From: Mycobacterium neglectum
Lineage (GTDB): Bacteria > Actinomycetota > Actinomycetes > Mycobacteriales > Mycobacteriaceae
Length of the DNA stretch: 64,000 bases
Assembly (NCBI RefSeq): GCF_002591975.1
Contig: NZ_NVQE01000008.1
Span: 1-64,000 of the forward strand
Reading direction: 5' to 3'
Position numbers and translations under genes: made by a program. The stretch's first letter is position 1. Each line of letters starts with the position of its first letter. Below are positions 44,016 through 52,821 of the stretch, piece by piece. The notes beneath the pieces are model-generated. The model saw nothing but the letters and a program-made list of their open reading frames with translations, searched no databases and was not told where the DNA came from.

Positions 44016-44771
44016 GTGACAGGTTACCTGGACGGCAGACGAATACTGGTGACCGGCGGTGCGACGGGTATCGGCGCGGCGGCCGTCGAAGTGCTCAGCG
44101 GTGCCGGCGCGCGGGTGGTGGCGACGTATCACTCGACGCCCCCGCCCGATGTCGACGGTGTGTCGTGGGTGCAGTGCGACGTGCGTGACGCCGCAGCCGT
44201 CGACGACATGGTGGCCGCGGCCGTCGGGCAGATGGGTGGTCTCGATGTGCTGCTGCACGCCGCGGGCATGTGGCAGCCGGGCATCCCCGGCCAGATCACC
44301 GGCGACGAGATCGACTACCTCATGGACACCAACATCAAGGCCACCATCTTCACCAACCAGGCGGCCTATGCGGTGATGCGCCGCAACGGTGGTGGCCGAA
44401 TCATCAACTTCGGATCGGGTGAGGCCGTGATGGGCAGTCCTATCTCGGCCGTCTACGCCGCGACCAAGGGGGCGGTGTCCGCGTGGACCCGGTCGATCGC
44501 GAAAGCGTGGGCGGCCGAGAAGGTGTCGGCGATCGCACTCGCGCCTGCCGTGCAGACCCCCGGGGCCGACCGGCTGCGCGAGTTCCTCGGACCAGCGGCC
44601 GCGAAGTTCATCGACGACGAGATCAAGAGGACCATTCCGCTCGGCGGCGCGCTGGGGGACCCGGTGGGCGACCTGGGGCCGGCGTTGGTCTTCTTCTGCA
44701 GTGAGGCGTCACATTTCATGACCGGACAACTGGTGGCCGTCGACGGCGGCCTCGTCATGCTGGGCGCATAG
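44016..44771 (+). CDS. Short-chain dehydrogenase/reductase
   Basis: 251 aa SDR. VTGGATGIGAA, LHAAGMW in place of NNAG, catalytic INFGSGEA and YAATK, end QLVAVDGGLVM. The modified NNAG motif is unusual but tolerated in the family. GTG at 44016 lacks a Shine-Dalgarno and lies 7 bases after a -10-like TAACTAT, so a leaderless mRNA is likely; a TTG at 43998 would sit inside the operator. Followed by a VOC-family gene after 9 bases. Regulated by the divergent TetR, by position. Confidence 0.88.
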   Translation: MTGYLDGRRILVTGGATGIGAAAVEVLSGAGARVVATYHSTPPPDVDGVSWVQCDVRDAAAVDDMVAAAVGQMGGLDVLLHAAGMWQPGIPGQITGDEIDYLMDTNIKATIFTNQAAYAVMRRNGGGRIINFGSGEAVMGSPISAVYAATKGAVSAWTRSIAKAWAAEKVSAIALAPAVQTPGADRLREFLGPAAAKFIDDEIKRTIPLGGALGDPVGDLGPALVFFCSEASHFMTGQLVAVDGGLVMLGA

Positions 44772-44780
44772 GGGTACACG

Positions 44781-45230
44781 GTGCCTGCCCACCTGCATCA
44801 CGTGGTGATGCGCAGCCATTCGGCGCAGACGTTCGTTGCGTTCCTGACCGATGTCGTCGGTATGGAGGTCCAGTTCCAGATGCGAGTGCCGGGGGAGATC
44901 CTCGAGAAGACGCTGGGCTGGCCGCCGTCCGACGGAGCCGATGTCACCATGCTCGGAAGCGGCGACGCAGGTCTGGTCGAGGTGCTCGACGTTCCGCCAC
45001 ACCTGCGCGACATCGCGCCCGAGGGCCTTGCCGCGCTGTCGTTCATGACCGACGACTTCGGGAGCGCTATGGAAAAGGCGAGTACGTTCGCCGACGATGT
45101 CACCGCACTGGACACAGGTATTCCGGGCGTCGACCTGTTCTTCTGCACCATGGGCGGCGTGCCCATGGAGTTCATGGGCGCCTATGCGCCAGAAGCCAAC
45201 TCTTCCACCAACGAGGCGACGAACTCCTGA
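44781..45230 (+). CDS. VOC (glyoxalase/dioxygenase-fold) family protein
   Basis: 149 aa with the paired beta-alpha-beta-beta-beta pattern of vicinal oxygen chelate proteins: HLHHVVMRSHSAQTFVAFL at the start (HHVVMRSHSAQ) and VDLFFCTMGGVPMEFMG near the end, where E is a usual metal ligand. May be an isomerase, epimerase or dioxygenase; activity cannot be told. GTG start; probably co-transcribed with the SDR. Its 3' end overlaps the convergent LLM gene by 49 bases. Confidence 0.82.
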   Translation: MPAHLHHVVMRSHSAQTFVAFLTDVVGMEVQFQMRVPGEILEKTLGWPPSDGADVTMLGSGDAGLVEVLDVPPHLRDIAPEGLAALSFMTDDFGSAMEKASTFADDVTALDTGIPGVDLFFCTMGGVPMEFMGAYAPEANSSTNEATNS

Positions 45231-46150
45231 GTGCGGCGCCGAGCGGCGCTGCGAGCGTCCGCATCCTGGCCCAGCGGCACCACTCGAACGGCCAGATCGG
45301 TGACACCGGCATCGCGGTAGCTGCGCAGGCGCGCGAGGACAGCCGATTCGTCACCCGCGGCCATGGTGTCCCCGACGTCTTCGGCGTCGCCGTGCTCGAG
45401 CAGTCGGACGTAGTTGGGGGAGAAGTCGGCATGACCGAGCACCTCGCTGGCGTATTCACGGGCAGCATCGACCTCGCTGCTCGAACAGAGTGCGACAGGC
45501 ACACCCGCCACGACGCGGGTCTTGGTGCGCCCGGCGGCGTTCGCCGCGTCCATGATGCGCGGCACCACATAGTCGCCGATGGCTCGTTCGTCGGCCATCC
45601 ACAGGATGGTTCCTCCAGTGCGTTCGCCTGCGATCCGCAGCATCGCGGGTCCGAGCGCGGCGACCAGCACGCCCATGTCGAAGTCCTCGGTGACGTCCAC
45701 CGGGCTGTGCACGCGGAAGTTGTTGTTGTCCACTGCAATCGGACCGGGACCGGCGAACGCCGCATCCAGCACGTCGAGGTAGTCGCGCACCAGCAGTGCC
45801 GGCTTGTCGTAGGGCAGTCCGAGTTGGTCGGCGATGATCCAGTGGTGTGACGGCCCGATTCCGAGCGTGAACCGCCCGGAGCAGGCCACCTGCGTGGTCA
45901 GCGCCTGCTGCGCCATGATGAGCGGGTGCCGGGTCTGGATGGGCACCACCGCTGTGCCGATCTCGATGCGGTCGGTGACCTGACCGAGTAGAGCGACGGC
46001 TGTCATCGCATCGAGGTAGCCGGGCACCTGGGGAATCCAGAACGACGCGAAACCGTCGCTCTCGGCGGCTTTTCCGTCGTGGAGAAGCCCGGCCAGCCGA
46101 TCGGCGCGCGAGCGTTCCTTGTCAGAGCCGATCATCAAGCCGATCCGCAT
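45182..46150 (-). CDS. LLM-class F420-dependent oxidoreductase
   Basis: 322 aa luciferase-like TIM-barrel protein. RIGLMIGSDKERS, FWIPQVPGYLDAMTAVALLG (start FWIPQVPGYLD) and TLGIGPSHHW are typical of mycobacterial F420-dependent members. Carries out hydride transfer to or from an organic substrate with F420. ATG start. Third gene of the epimerase, unknown, LLM run (9-base gaps). Converges on and overlaps the VOC gene. Confidence 0.88.
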   Translation of the reverse strand: MRIGLMIGSDKERSRADRLAGLLHDGKAAESDGFASFWIPQVPGYLDAMTAVALLGQVTDRIEIGTAVVPIQTRHPLIMAQQALTTQVACSGRFTLGIGPSHHWIIADQLGLPYDKPALLVRDYLDVLDAAFAGPGPIAVDNNNFRVHSPVDVTEDFDMGVLVAALGPAMLRIAGERTGGTILWMADERAIGDYVVPRIMDAANAAGRTKTRVVAGVPVALCSSSEVDAAREYASEVLGHADFSPNYVRLLEHGDAEDVGDTMAAGDESAVLARLRSYRDAGVTDLAVRVVPLGQDADARSAARRRTQEFVASLVEELASGA

Positions 46151-46159
46151 GAAAGCCTC

Positions 46160-46903
46160 CTACGGCACATAGCGATCCCATTCGTGCGGTACGACGAGGT
46201 AGAAGGGAGCGGCCAGCAGCGGTGCGACGCCGCCCCGGCCCCATCGCGACGTCAACACCGGTCCCAACCTCTCCGCCGTGGACAGCGGGTCGTCGTCGAG
46301 AAAGCAGTACGTGATCGTTTGGCCCACCTGTGCGCTCGCCAGCCTCGCATCGACATCAAGCGTCGTCGCCGACCAGACTCCCGCCACGCCGTCGACGGCG
46401 AGTAACGAATCTGGCCGCGCATCGCCGCGTTCGAGCAGCAGGTACACGCCCTTGACCGGCCACCACGGCAGCACGTCGGCGCCGACCTTGACGCGTGGTG
46501 CGGACGACTTGCGCTGCACGTCGTAGACGCCGCGTTCAACCGGCGGCAGCAGCGGAAGCTTGCGCTTGCCACCGATGAGCGCCTTCGCCAGTGCGAGAAA
46601 GCCGTCCATGCCGCCGGGGTCGGTGAAGAAGTACGTCATGACGTGGTCGATCGCGGAATAGGGGCCGGTCTCCGCTGCGCGGGCTGCGCGGCACGCGGGT
46701 GTGGACACCAACCGGAGGGAAGCGCGCACCGCCGACAGCCGGTGCTGTTCGGGACGGTGATCGAGGGTGTGCCAGCGGAGGTACTCGGCGTCAGCCCCGT
46801 CGGGGTGCCGGGTGGCCATCGATACGAACAAGGTGGTGATGTCGCCACGGCCGGTGGCCAGGACGTCGTCGATCTCGTCGGACGGTGTGCCGGGCAGTTC
46901 CAT
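46160..46903 (-). CDS. Hypothetical protein, likely tandem dimeric alpha-beta barrel
   Basis: 247 aa. TLFVSMATRHPDGADAEYL and RWHTLDHRPEQHRL resemble EthD/dimeric alpha-beta barrel domains; a second similar half begins around KGVYLLLERGDARPDS and QTITYCFLDDDPLST. No membrane span or signal. ATG start, 9 bases from each neighbour in a three-gene operon with an epimerase-like SDR and an F420 oxidoreductase, so it probably shares their small-molecule substrate. I do not recognise a named family. Confidence 0.72.
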   Translation of the reverse strand: MELPGTPSDEIDDVLATGRGDITTLFVSMATRHPDGADAEYLRWHTLDHRPEQHRLSAVRASLRLVSTPACRAARAAETGPYSAIDHVMTYFFTDPGGMDGFLALAKALIGGKRKLPLLPPVERGVYDVQRKSSAPRVKVGADVLPWWPVKGVYLLLERGDARPDSLLAVDGVAGVWSATTLDVDARLASAQVGQTITYCFLDDDPLSTAERLGPVLTSRWGRGGVAPLLAAPFYLVVPHEWDRYVP

Positions 46904-46912
46904 CGGATGTCC

Positions 46913-47839
46913 TTACGGCGCCGGGGGTTCGAGTAGTGCGATGTCAGGATGACGAGCGGCGATCATGCGCCGGAACCCGTCGCGCCATCCCACCTTGGTT
47001 ACCCCGAGTATCTCGTGCATGTACGTGACGTCGGGCCATAACGGGGTGTGCGCGTCGGCAGTGTAGGTGAAGATCGGTTCGACACCGACGAGCTCACCCA
47101 GGTAGGCGCAGTAGTCCTCGGCGCTGACCGTCTCGCTGCCGGCCCAATTCACCACGATCGGCGGTGTCGCCGCGACCTCCATCGCGCGGATGCCCAACTC
47201 GACGTAGTCGTCCTCGTAGATCGGGTTGTAGTTGTTGGGTCTATCGGGATGGAGTCGAATTGGCTTGTGTGCCAGCATCATGGCCAACCGGTCGGCAGGT
47301 GCACCGCCCTCGGGTCCGTAGGTCGAGCAGATACGGATGATCGTCAGCGGTATGTCGTACTGCTTGGCGATCCACGTGCAGACCGCCTCGGCGGCGATCT
47401 TGGAGAAGCTGTAGTTCGGGCGGAGTGGAACACCGGGCGGATCGGACTCCCGTAGCGGCCGTTGTCCCTGATATCCGTAGACCGAGCCCGTGGAGCAGAA
47501 GACGAAACCCTTTGCGGCGCGGCAGTGGTACAACAGTTCGCCGGACTTCTGTGCGTTGGTGTCGACGCATTGCCGCCAGTCGTCTGAGCCGGTATCGACG
47601 GCCGCGTGGAACACGTACGTGAAATCGGCGGGCAACGCTGAGAAGTCACCGAGGCTCATGTCGAGTGCGACCGGGGTGATTCCTGCGGCCGTGAGCTTGT
47701 CGCGATCGCCCGGATTCCTGAGTCGAGCCGCACCCCACACCTCGTTGCGCTGCGCCAGCGCCCGCGCGATCGGGAATGCGATCTTGCCCGTCGCGCCGGT
47801 GATCAGGATCTTCTCTGAATCGAGCATCCTTCCAGTCAT
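46913..47839 (-). CDS. NAD-dependent epimerase/dehydratase family (extended SDR)
   Basis: 308 aa extended SDR: ILITGATGKIAFPIARAL at the cofactor site (ITGATGKIAF), catalytic CSTGSVYG and YSFSK. Members include sugar epimerases and hydroxy-lipid dehydrogenases. ATG at 47839 or the ATG at 47827; no strong Shine-Dalgarno for either. First gene of the three-gene minus run, divergent from the ACAD at 47884 with only 44 bases between, so promoters overlap. Confidence 0.87.
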   Translation of the reverse strand: MTGRMLDSEKILITGATGKIAFPIARALAQRNEVWGAARLRNPGDRDKLTAAGITPVALDMSLGDFSALPADFTYVFHAAVDTGSDDWRQCVDTNAQKSGELLYHCRAAKGFVFCSTGSVYGYQGQRPLRESDPPGVPLRPNYSFSKIAAEAVCTWIAKQYDIPLTIIRICSTYGPEGGAPADRLAMMLAHKPIRLHPDRPNNYNPIYEDDYVELGIRAMEVAATPPIVVNWAGSETVSAEDYCAYLGELVGVEPIFTYTADAHTPLWPDVTYMHEILGVTKVGWRDGFRRMIAARHPDIALLEPPAP

Positions 47840-47861
47840 AGCGCACCACGAACCAAATGTT

Positions 47862-47875
47862 AAGTACTTGATACT
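47862..47875 (+). promoter_or_regulatory. Promoter/operator motif AAGTACTTGATACT
   Basis: The 14-base motif ends 8 bases before the GTG of the ACAD. GATACT fits a -10, which would give a leaderless or nearly leaderless transcript. AGTA and TACT within it are inverted. The identical 14-mer occurs at 57731 before the reductase gene, a near-copy at 57711, and a 12/14 copy on the minus strand at 54225. Confidence 0.6.
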
Positions 47876-47883
47876 GTTGATTC

Positions 47884-49062
47884 GTGCAGCTCACCTTCGA
47901 CGCCGAGGTCGAGGCGTTTCGCGAGGAGTTCGTCAGATTCCTCGACGAGCACTTGCCGCCCGAGGCCGAGGCCGCGACCGAGCGGTCCCGTTCGACATCG
48001 CACGTGCCGGAGTGGTCGCGCCGGTGGCAGCGTCTGCAGTTCGACCACGGGTGGTTGCTTCCGGGTAATCCGCCCGAGTTCGGCGGTCGCAACGCAGGCA
48101 TCCTCGAACAGTTCGTCCACCGCGAAGAACTCGCGCGACGCCGTATTTATCACGCGTTCAACCCGCAGGGTGTCGGCATCATTGCCGCGTCGTTGCTTTC
48201 CTTCGGTACCGAGGACCAGAAGCGGCGGTGGGCGGTGCCCATCCTGCGCGCCGAGATGTCGGCATCGCTGGGCATGAGTGAACCGGGCGCGGGGTCGGAT
48301 CTGGCGGGGTTGACGACGCGCGCCGTCCTCAACGGCGACCACTTCGTCGTCAACGGTCAGAAGGTCTGGACCTCGGGCGCGCATGATGCGGACGTCATCC
48401 TCACGTTCGTCCGGACCGACCCGGATGCGCCCAAACACAAAGGCATCAGCGCGCTCATCATCCCCACCGACTCGCCGGGGGTGGAGCGCCGACCGTTCGC
48501 GTCGGTGTACCGCCGCGACGACCTCGACTTCAACGAGGTCTTCTTCTCCGACGTGACGGTCCCTGCGGCCAATCTGGTGGGGCCGTTGCACGCTGGATGG
48601 CAGGTGGCCAATGGATCGCTGGGTCACGAACGCACGATGATGTGGATGTCGTTCTCCGACCGATTGGGCCAGACGCTCGAAAGCTATCGGCCAGTCGGCG
48701 ATTTGAACCGCGATCGCTACGCCACGATCGCCATGGACCACGAGGCTCTACGTCTGCTCGGGTCCGCTGCGCTGGCGCGGGCCGCCCGCGGTGAGGGTGC
48801 GACCGCGGCGCTGTCGGTGCTCAAAGTGCTGGGTTCGGAGGCCGAACAGGGTGCCTATCGCCACGTGCTGGACGCGACCGGCGCCGTCAGCCTGCAAGAT
48901 CCGGCGATGACCGCGCCGTACAACCCCTATAGCCCGGGCCAATTCACCGCGGGCTGGTTCGCACGCTACATCGGCAGCTTCGCCGGGACGATTGCGGGCG
49001 GTACCTCGGAGATTCAGCGCAACATCATCGCCCAGCACGTGTTGGGACTTCCCGCGCGCTGA
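47884..49062 (+). CDS. Acyl-CoA dehydrogenase (FadE-like)
   Basis: 392 aa ACAD, closely similar along its length to the one at 18874 (same GMSEPGAGSDLA, NGQKVWTSGAHDAD and AGGTSEIQRNIIAQ motifs). GTG start without Shine-Dalgarno, 8 bases after the shared promoter motif. Monocistronic: its stop is one base from the end of the convergent VWA gene. Probably oxidises an acyl-CoA in the same pathway as the reductase/Rieske group, with which it shares the promoter motif. Confidence 0.92.
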   Translation: MQLTFDAEVEAFREEFVRFLDEHLPPEAEAATERSRSTSHVPEWSRRWQRLQFDHGWLLPGNPPEFGGRNAGILEQFVHREELARRRIYHAFNPQGVGIIAASLLSFGTEDQKRRWAVPILRAEMSASLGMSEPGAGSDLAGLTTRAVLNGDHFVVNGQKVWTSGAHDADVILTFVRTDPDAPKHKGISALIIPTDSPGVERRPFASVYRRDDLDFNEVFFSDVTVPAANLVGPLHAGWQVANGSLGHERTMMWMSFSDRLGQTLESYRPVGDLNRDRYATIAMDHEALRLLGSAALARAARGEGATAALSVLKVLGSEAEQGAYRHVLDATGAVSLQDPAMTAPYNPYSPGQFTAGWFARYIGSFAGTIAGGTSEIQRNIIAQHVLGLPAR

Positions 49063-49063
49063 G

Positions 49064-50740
49064 TCACCTCGGCACGGCGAGTTCCCGAAGCGCGCCCAGA
49101 AACAACTCGTCCATGCGCGGGCTCAAGTCGGCCAGCACCGCGGCGCTGGCATGGCCGGCGGAGCCGAAGACGCGTTCGAGTGCATCGGTGGCAGCGTCGG
49201 ATCCGATGGAAAGGCAAAGGCAGGCAACGCCGTCCGTGCGCAGCTCTTCGAGTGCCTTATTGGCGTCGGCTTCCGCATAGTGGCCTTCGTAGCCATCGTC
49301 GTACGGAAATCCGTCCGAAAGGACGACCAGCAGCCGATTCGGGGTACCCGCATCATTCTTCAGGATCTCGCCTGCGCCACGGATGCCGGCGCCGAGACGC
49401 GTGTATCCCGACGGTCGAAGTTGGTTGAGCCGGGCCCGACCGACGGCACCGAACCGTTGGTCGAAGGTCTTGATGGCGGGTAGGTGGACGGCATGCCTGC
49501 CGTGTGAGCGGAACGCGTAGACGGCGACGCGGTCACCGAGCTCTTCGAGCGTGGCGGCTAGAGTCGCCGCCGCCCGCCGCTGATGTTCGTGTACAGCAAG
49601 GCCTTCGGAGTCGGTATCGGTGGCCGAACCGGACGCGTCGAGCAGAATGAGCACGCCCAGATGGCGAGCCAGCTTGCGGCGTTCGGTATACACATGTTCC
49701 GGCGGTGAATATCCGGAGCGCAGATCGACGAACAGGTCGATGAGCGCCTCGATGTCCAGCTCGTCGCCATCAGGTCTGGCGCGCAACACCTTCGGGCCGA
49801 GACCGATGCGAGACAACCGCCGCCGGAGTACGTCGTCCTGCGTCACACCGGCCGAGCTCACATCCGCGGCCGACGTCAGGGGAAACGCGATGACGCGGCA
49901 CCAGTCGGGCCGGTACCGGTTGCCGAAGACGTCCCACTCCGGATGTAGCGCTCCGCCGATGCCCACTGCCGCACCGGGCTTGCCGTCGTCGATGAAGCGG
50001 ATCCTGGTGGGAAGCGGTCGGGCGTTCGGACCTGCCGACGGTGTCCGTCGGACGGAGCGGATCTGCATTTCGCTACCTGCGGTGTCGCTGCTGCCCTCCG
50101 AGCGCGAGCTGCCCAGGATCTTGCGCAGGAAGTTCGCGACCGCATCCGTCGTGACGACCGGCGTCTCGAATATCTTCAGGATCTTGCTTCTCTGCGTGGG
50201 GTCGTCGCTTTCGTTGTCTTCGTCGTCCTCAGCCGGTTCCGCGGCGGTGAACTCCAGACGCATATCTCCATCATTCGGGGACGAGCCGGCATCTCCCGGT
50301 GACCTCAACAGCAGCGACGGTCTGAGCGCGCCAAACCACGGCGGCGCATCGGCGATGTTCCTGCGGGTCCGCGCCAGATCGAGTGACTCGTCGGCCGTCG
50401 CAGTGGCGGGGTCCTCGTCAGGATTCACGTCGGTGCCAGGCAACCGGTCGGCGAGGTCGCGCAGCACTCGCCGGCCCTCCAGAGCCAGGTATCGCCGTGC
50501 TACCGACGGTCGGCCCCGTAAACCCTTGAGCAAGCCCACATCAAGACTGCCCGCACCGAGCAGCGCACTTTGGACGAGCACCTCGCGGCGCTGCTGCTCG
50601 ACGGGTGCGCCGGCCGAAACCAAGATGAGCCTGCCGCTGGTGTGCGCGCTCTGGCCGGCGGGTGCCTCGGCGATGTCAAGCGACCGGCCCGCAATGAACG
50701 AGGCGACGATCCGGAACCGTTCCGGGCTGGATGGGCTCAC
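49064..50740 (-). CDS. VWA domain protein (NorD/CbbO-like)
   Basis: 558 aa. The C-terminal VWA domain has an intact MIDAS: D368-x-S370-x-S372 (LLDASGSATD), T447 (SGYTRLG) and D476 (LSDGFPYDD). The middle (about 165-185) is acidic and low-complexity. NorD and CbbO bind their client and partner AAA ATPase to remodel or insert metal into an enzyme. GTG overlaps the ATPase stop (GTGA), so the two are coupled. No nitric oxide reductase or Rubisco gene is near; the client is unknown. Confidence 0.88.
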   Translation of the reverse strand: MSPSSPERFRIVASFIAGRSLDIAEAPAGQSAHTSGRLILVSAGAPVEQQRREVLVQSALLGAGSLDVGLLKGLRGRPSVARRYLALEGRRVLRDLADRLPGTDVNPDEDPATATADESLDLARTRRNIADAPPWFGALRPSLLLRSPGDAGSSPNDGDMRLEFTAAEPAEDDEDNESDDPTQRSKILKIFETPVVTTDAVANFLRKILGSSRSEGSSDTAGSEMQIRSVRRTPSAGPNARPLPTRIRFIDDGKPGAAVGIGGALHPEWDVFGNRYRPDWCRVIAFPLTSAADVSSAGVTQDDVLRRRLSRIGLGPKVLRARPDGDELDIEALIDLFVDLRSGYSPPEHVYTERRKLARHLGVLILLDASGSATDTDSEGLAVHEHQRRAAATLAATLEELGDRVAVYAFRSHGRHAVHLPAIKTFDQRFGAVGRARLNQLRPSGYTRLGAGIRGAGEILKNDAGTPNRLLVVLSDGFPYDDGYEGHYAEADANKALEELRTDGVACLCLSIGSDAATDALERVFGSAGHASAAVLADLSPRMDELFLGALRELAVPR

Positions 50741-51558
50741 CGTTTGGGCAGGACGGCGTCGACGAGTTCGCCGAGCGCCCGGACGACATCCGCGTCGTCG
50801 GACAGGACCTGCACGACCGCTGACTGGACCGCACTGCGCAGGTTCAGGCCCTCGGCGACTAGGCCACCAGCGAGAACCAACATCCGCGTCGATGAGACCT
50901 CGCGCAACGGTGAGCCGTCGAGGTTGCGAATCGCGTTGCCCAGCTGGACGAGAGCACGTGCGGTATCGGCGTCGACGCCGGCTTCGCGCGCCACCACCTC
51001 CGTCTCGATCTCCGCAGGCGGAAACCCGAGTTCGATCGCAATGAACCGCTGGCGCGTCGACTCCTTGAGGTTCTTCAGGACGCTCTGGTATCCGGGATTG
51101 TACGAGACGACCAACTGAAACCCTTGCGCTGCAGGCAACGTCGTGCCGAGCCGATCGATGGGAAGCTCACGGCGGTGGTCGGCCAGCGGGTGGATCACCA
51201 CAGTGGTGTCCTGCCGCGCTTCCACGATCTCGTCCAGATAGAAGATCGCGCCGTCACGCACGGCCCGCGTCAAGGGCCCGTCCACCCAGAGGGTTTCACC
51301 GCCCTTGAGTAGGAAGCGACCGACCAGATCTGCCGAGGTCATGTCCTCGTGGCCGGCGACGGTGATGAGCTCACGACCGAGTTCGTGAGCCATCGCCTCG
51401 ACGAACCGGGTCTTTCCGCAACCGGTGGGTCCTTTGAGCAGCACTGGCGAACCGCGGCGGGCCGCCGCCAGGAAGACCTCGACCTCGTCACCGACCGCGC
51501 GGTAGAACGGCGCCGGTGAATCCGTTTCGACGATCGGTCGCAACTTACTGACCGTCAT
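50737..51558 (-). CDS. MoxR/NorQ/CbbQ-type AAA+ ATPase
   Basis: 273 aa AAA+ ATPase. Walker A GPTGCGKT at 43-50, Walker B AIFYLDE at 104-110, and arginine-finger region ESTRQRF. The C-terminal domain matches NorQ/CbbQ. These hexameric ATPases work with VWA partners as activases for metalloenzymes. ATG start overlaps the AveC-like gene by 14 bases. By context it should act on a membrane or oxygenase enzyme encoded nearby. Confidence 0.93.
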   Translation of the reverse strand: MTVSKLRPIVETDSPAPFYRAVGDEVEVFLAAARRGSPVLLKGPTGCGKTRFVEAMAHELGRELITVAGHEDMTSADLVGRFLLKGGETLWVDGPLTRAVRDGAIFYLDEIVEARQDTTVVIHPLADHRRELPIDRLGTTLPAAQGFQLVVSYNPGYQSVLKNLKESTRQRFIAIELGFPPAEIETEVVAREAGVDADTARALVQLGNAIRNLDGSPLREVSSTRMLVLAGGLVAEGLNLRSAVQSAVVQVLSDDADVVRALGELVDAVLPKR

Positions 51559-52723
51559 CGCTGTTCGCGCGTTGAATCGGCACTACCGGCGGGATCTCCA
51601 CCCCTTCCGGTAGCACGAGTTCACCGTCGTGATTGATGTATCCCGAATGCTTGGTTGGCAGGGGCAGATCAGGATTCGGGCAGGGTCGGTCGGTCCCCTC
51701 GCCGCAGATGCCCGGGTTGAAGTACGAGCGCTTCTGTACATCCTCCGGCCACGGATCGCCGTGCATGCCGAGCCAGGTCGCGGGCACGTTGTAGAAGAGG
51801 AAGAAGCACGCGCTGACACCGCCGAAGATCGCCAGGAAGCGAATGAACTGTTGTTTGACGACTCCGCCGCGGATGCCGTCCAGTCCGCGTTCGACCACAG
51901 TGCGACCTCGGTCATCGGTGAAGAAGCGCAGGCAACAGAGCGCCGCCTGGACACCACCCCACATGAAGCCTTCGTAGATCGGATATTGGTAGTAGGTGCC
52001 GGCGTTGATCGACAACGACTGGATTGCGCCGGGGTAGGAGTAGAAGCCGATCGGCAGGAGGATGAGGCCCTCCATGATGAAGTCGAAGACGATCGCGATC
52101 GCATAGGTGACCAGGATCAGCCGTAGATTGCTGATTCCCGGCCAACGGTTCTTGATCTTGCGCATGACCGCGCATCCGACGATGGTGAGCAGCAGGACGC
52201 CGTACATGTAGCCCGGGATGTTGGTCAGCAGCGGCTCGGGCACCGTGTGGCCCGGCTCTTCGTGTGCCACCCACCCGGGAAAGTACGGTGCCCAGGAACC
52301 CTGGTTGAACAGCCACGCGTTGTACGTGCACCAGGTGCTGTAGTAGTTGAGCATCGGATCCTGAAACATCATCAGGCCCATCGACACCAACAGCATGCCG
52401 TCGAGAGTGATGCGCCTCTCCCGCCACCAGGGTCGAATGAGGAAGAACCAGAGCGCGAACGGCAGGCCGATCCAGAGCACGACGGCATTGGCCATCAACG
52501 GGATCTTCATGTACAGCGGTGGCTCGCTCGGGCCGCCCGCCACCGGCTCGAAGAAGGGTCCGGAAACCCACCGGATGAACAAGTACAGGGTCAGCGCCAG
52601 GAACACGCCGCCGACCGTCGCCCAGATCTTGATGGCGTTCGATGAACGCGGGATCTCCGTGCCGAGGACCGCGGTGCGACTCGTCGATTCGGTGGCCGGG
52701 GACTTCTTCGACAATTCGCTCAC
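51545..52723 (-). CDS. Spirocyclase AveC-like integral membrane protein
   Basis: 392 aa with about seven hydrophobic segments (starting near 33, 74, 104, 166, 200, 250 and 293) and a Pro-rich hydrophilic tail. Marks of the actinobacterial AveC-like family include FEPVAGGPSEPP, FQDPMLNYYSTWCTYN, NIPGYMYG and LRFFTDDRGRTVVERG. AveC itself shapes the spiroketal of avermectin; mycobacterial homologues are uncharacterised. GTG has AGGAGA upstream. Co-transcribed with the ATPase and VWA genes; divergent from the TetR at 52822. Confidence 0.88.
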   Translation of the reverse strand: MSELSKKSPATESTSRTAVLGTEIPRSSNAIKIWATVGGVFLALTLYLFIRWVSGPFFEPVAGGPSEPPLYMKIPLMANAVVLWIGLPFALWFFLIRPWWRERRITLDGMLLVSMGLMMFQDPMLNYYSTWCTYNAWLFNQGSWAPYFPGWVAHEEPGHTVPEPLLTNIPGYMYGVLLLTIVGCAVMRKIKNRWPGISNLRLILVTYAIAIVFDFIMEGLILLPIGFYSYPGAIQSLSINAGTYYQYPIYEGFMWGGVQAALCCLRFFTDDRGRTVVERGLDGIRGGVVKQQFIRFLAIFGGVSACFFLFYNVPATWLGMHGDPWPEDVQKRSYFNPGICGEGTDRPCPNPDLPLPTKHSGYINHDGELVLPEGVEIPPVVPIQRANSDDGQ

Positions 52724-52761
52724 GAGGTCTCCTGGCTCGGCGATAGGGACATGGCCGGAAA

Positions 52762-52802
52762 GATACCAGGCAGTATCTGAGTATCCAATGGGTTTCTCAG
52801 AT
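52762..52802. promoter_or_regulatory. Operator-like repeats between AveC-like and TetR genes
   Basis: ATCTGAG (52775-52781) and CTCAGAT (52796-52802) are perfect arms around 14 bases. AGTATC is present twice (52772-52777, 52780-52785), giving two GATACT -10-like elements on the minus strand. GATAC (52763 on) with GTATC is a further small inverted repeat. Likely TetR operator controlling both genes. Confidence 0.55.
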
Positions 52803-52821
52803 TCTGTGGCAGACTTCCGTC

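Noticed and set aside
49064..51558. Nitric oxide reductase or Rubisco activation locus (norQD/cbbQO)
   Set aside because: No norB/norC or cbbL/cbbS gene is within the window, so only the fold family can be claimed.
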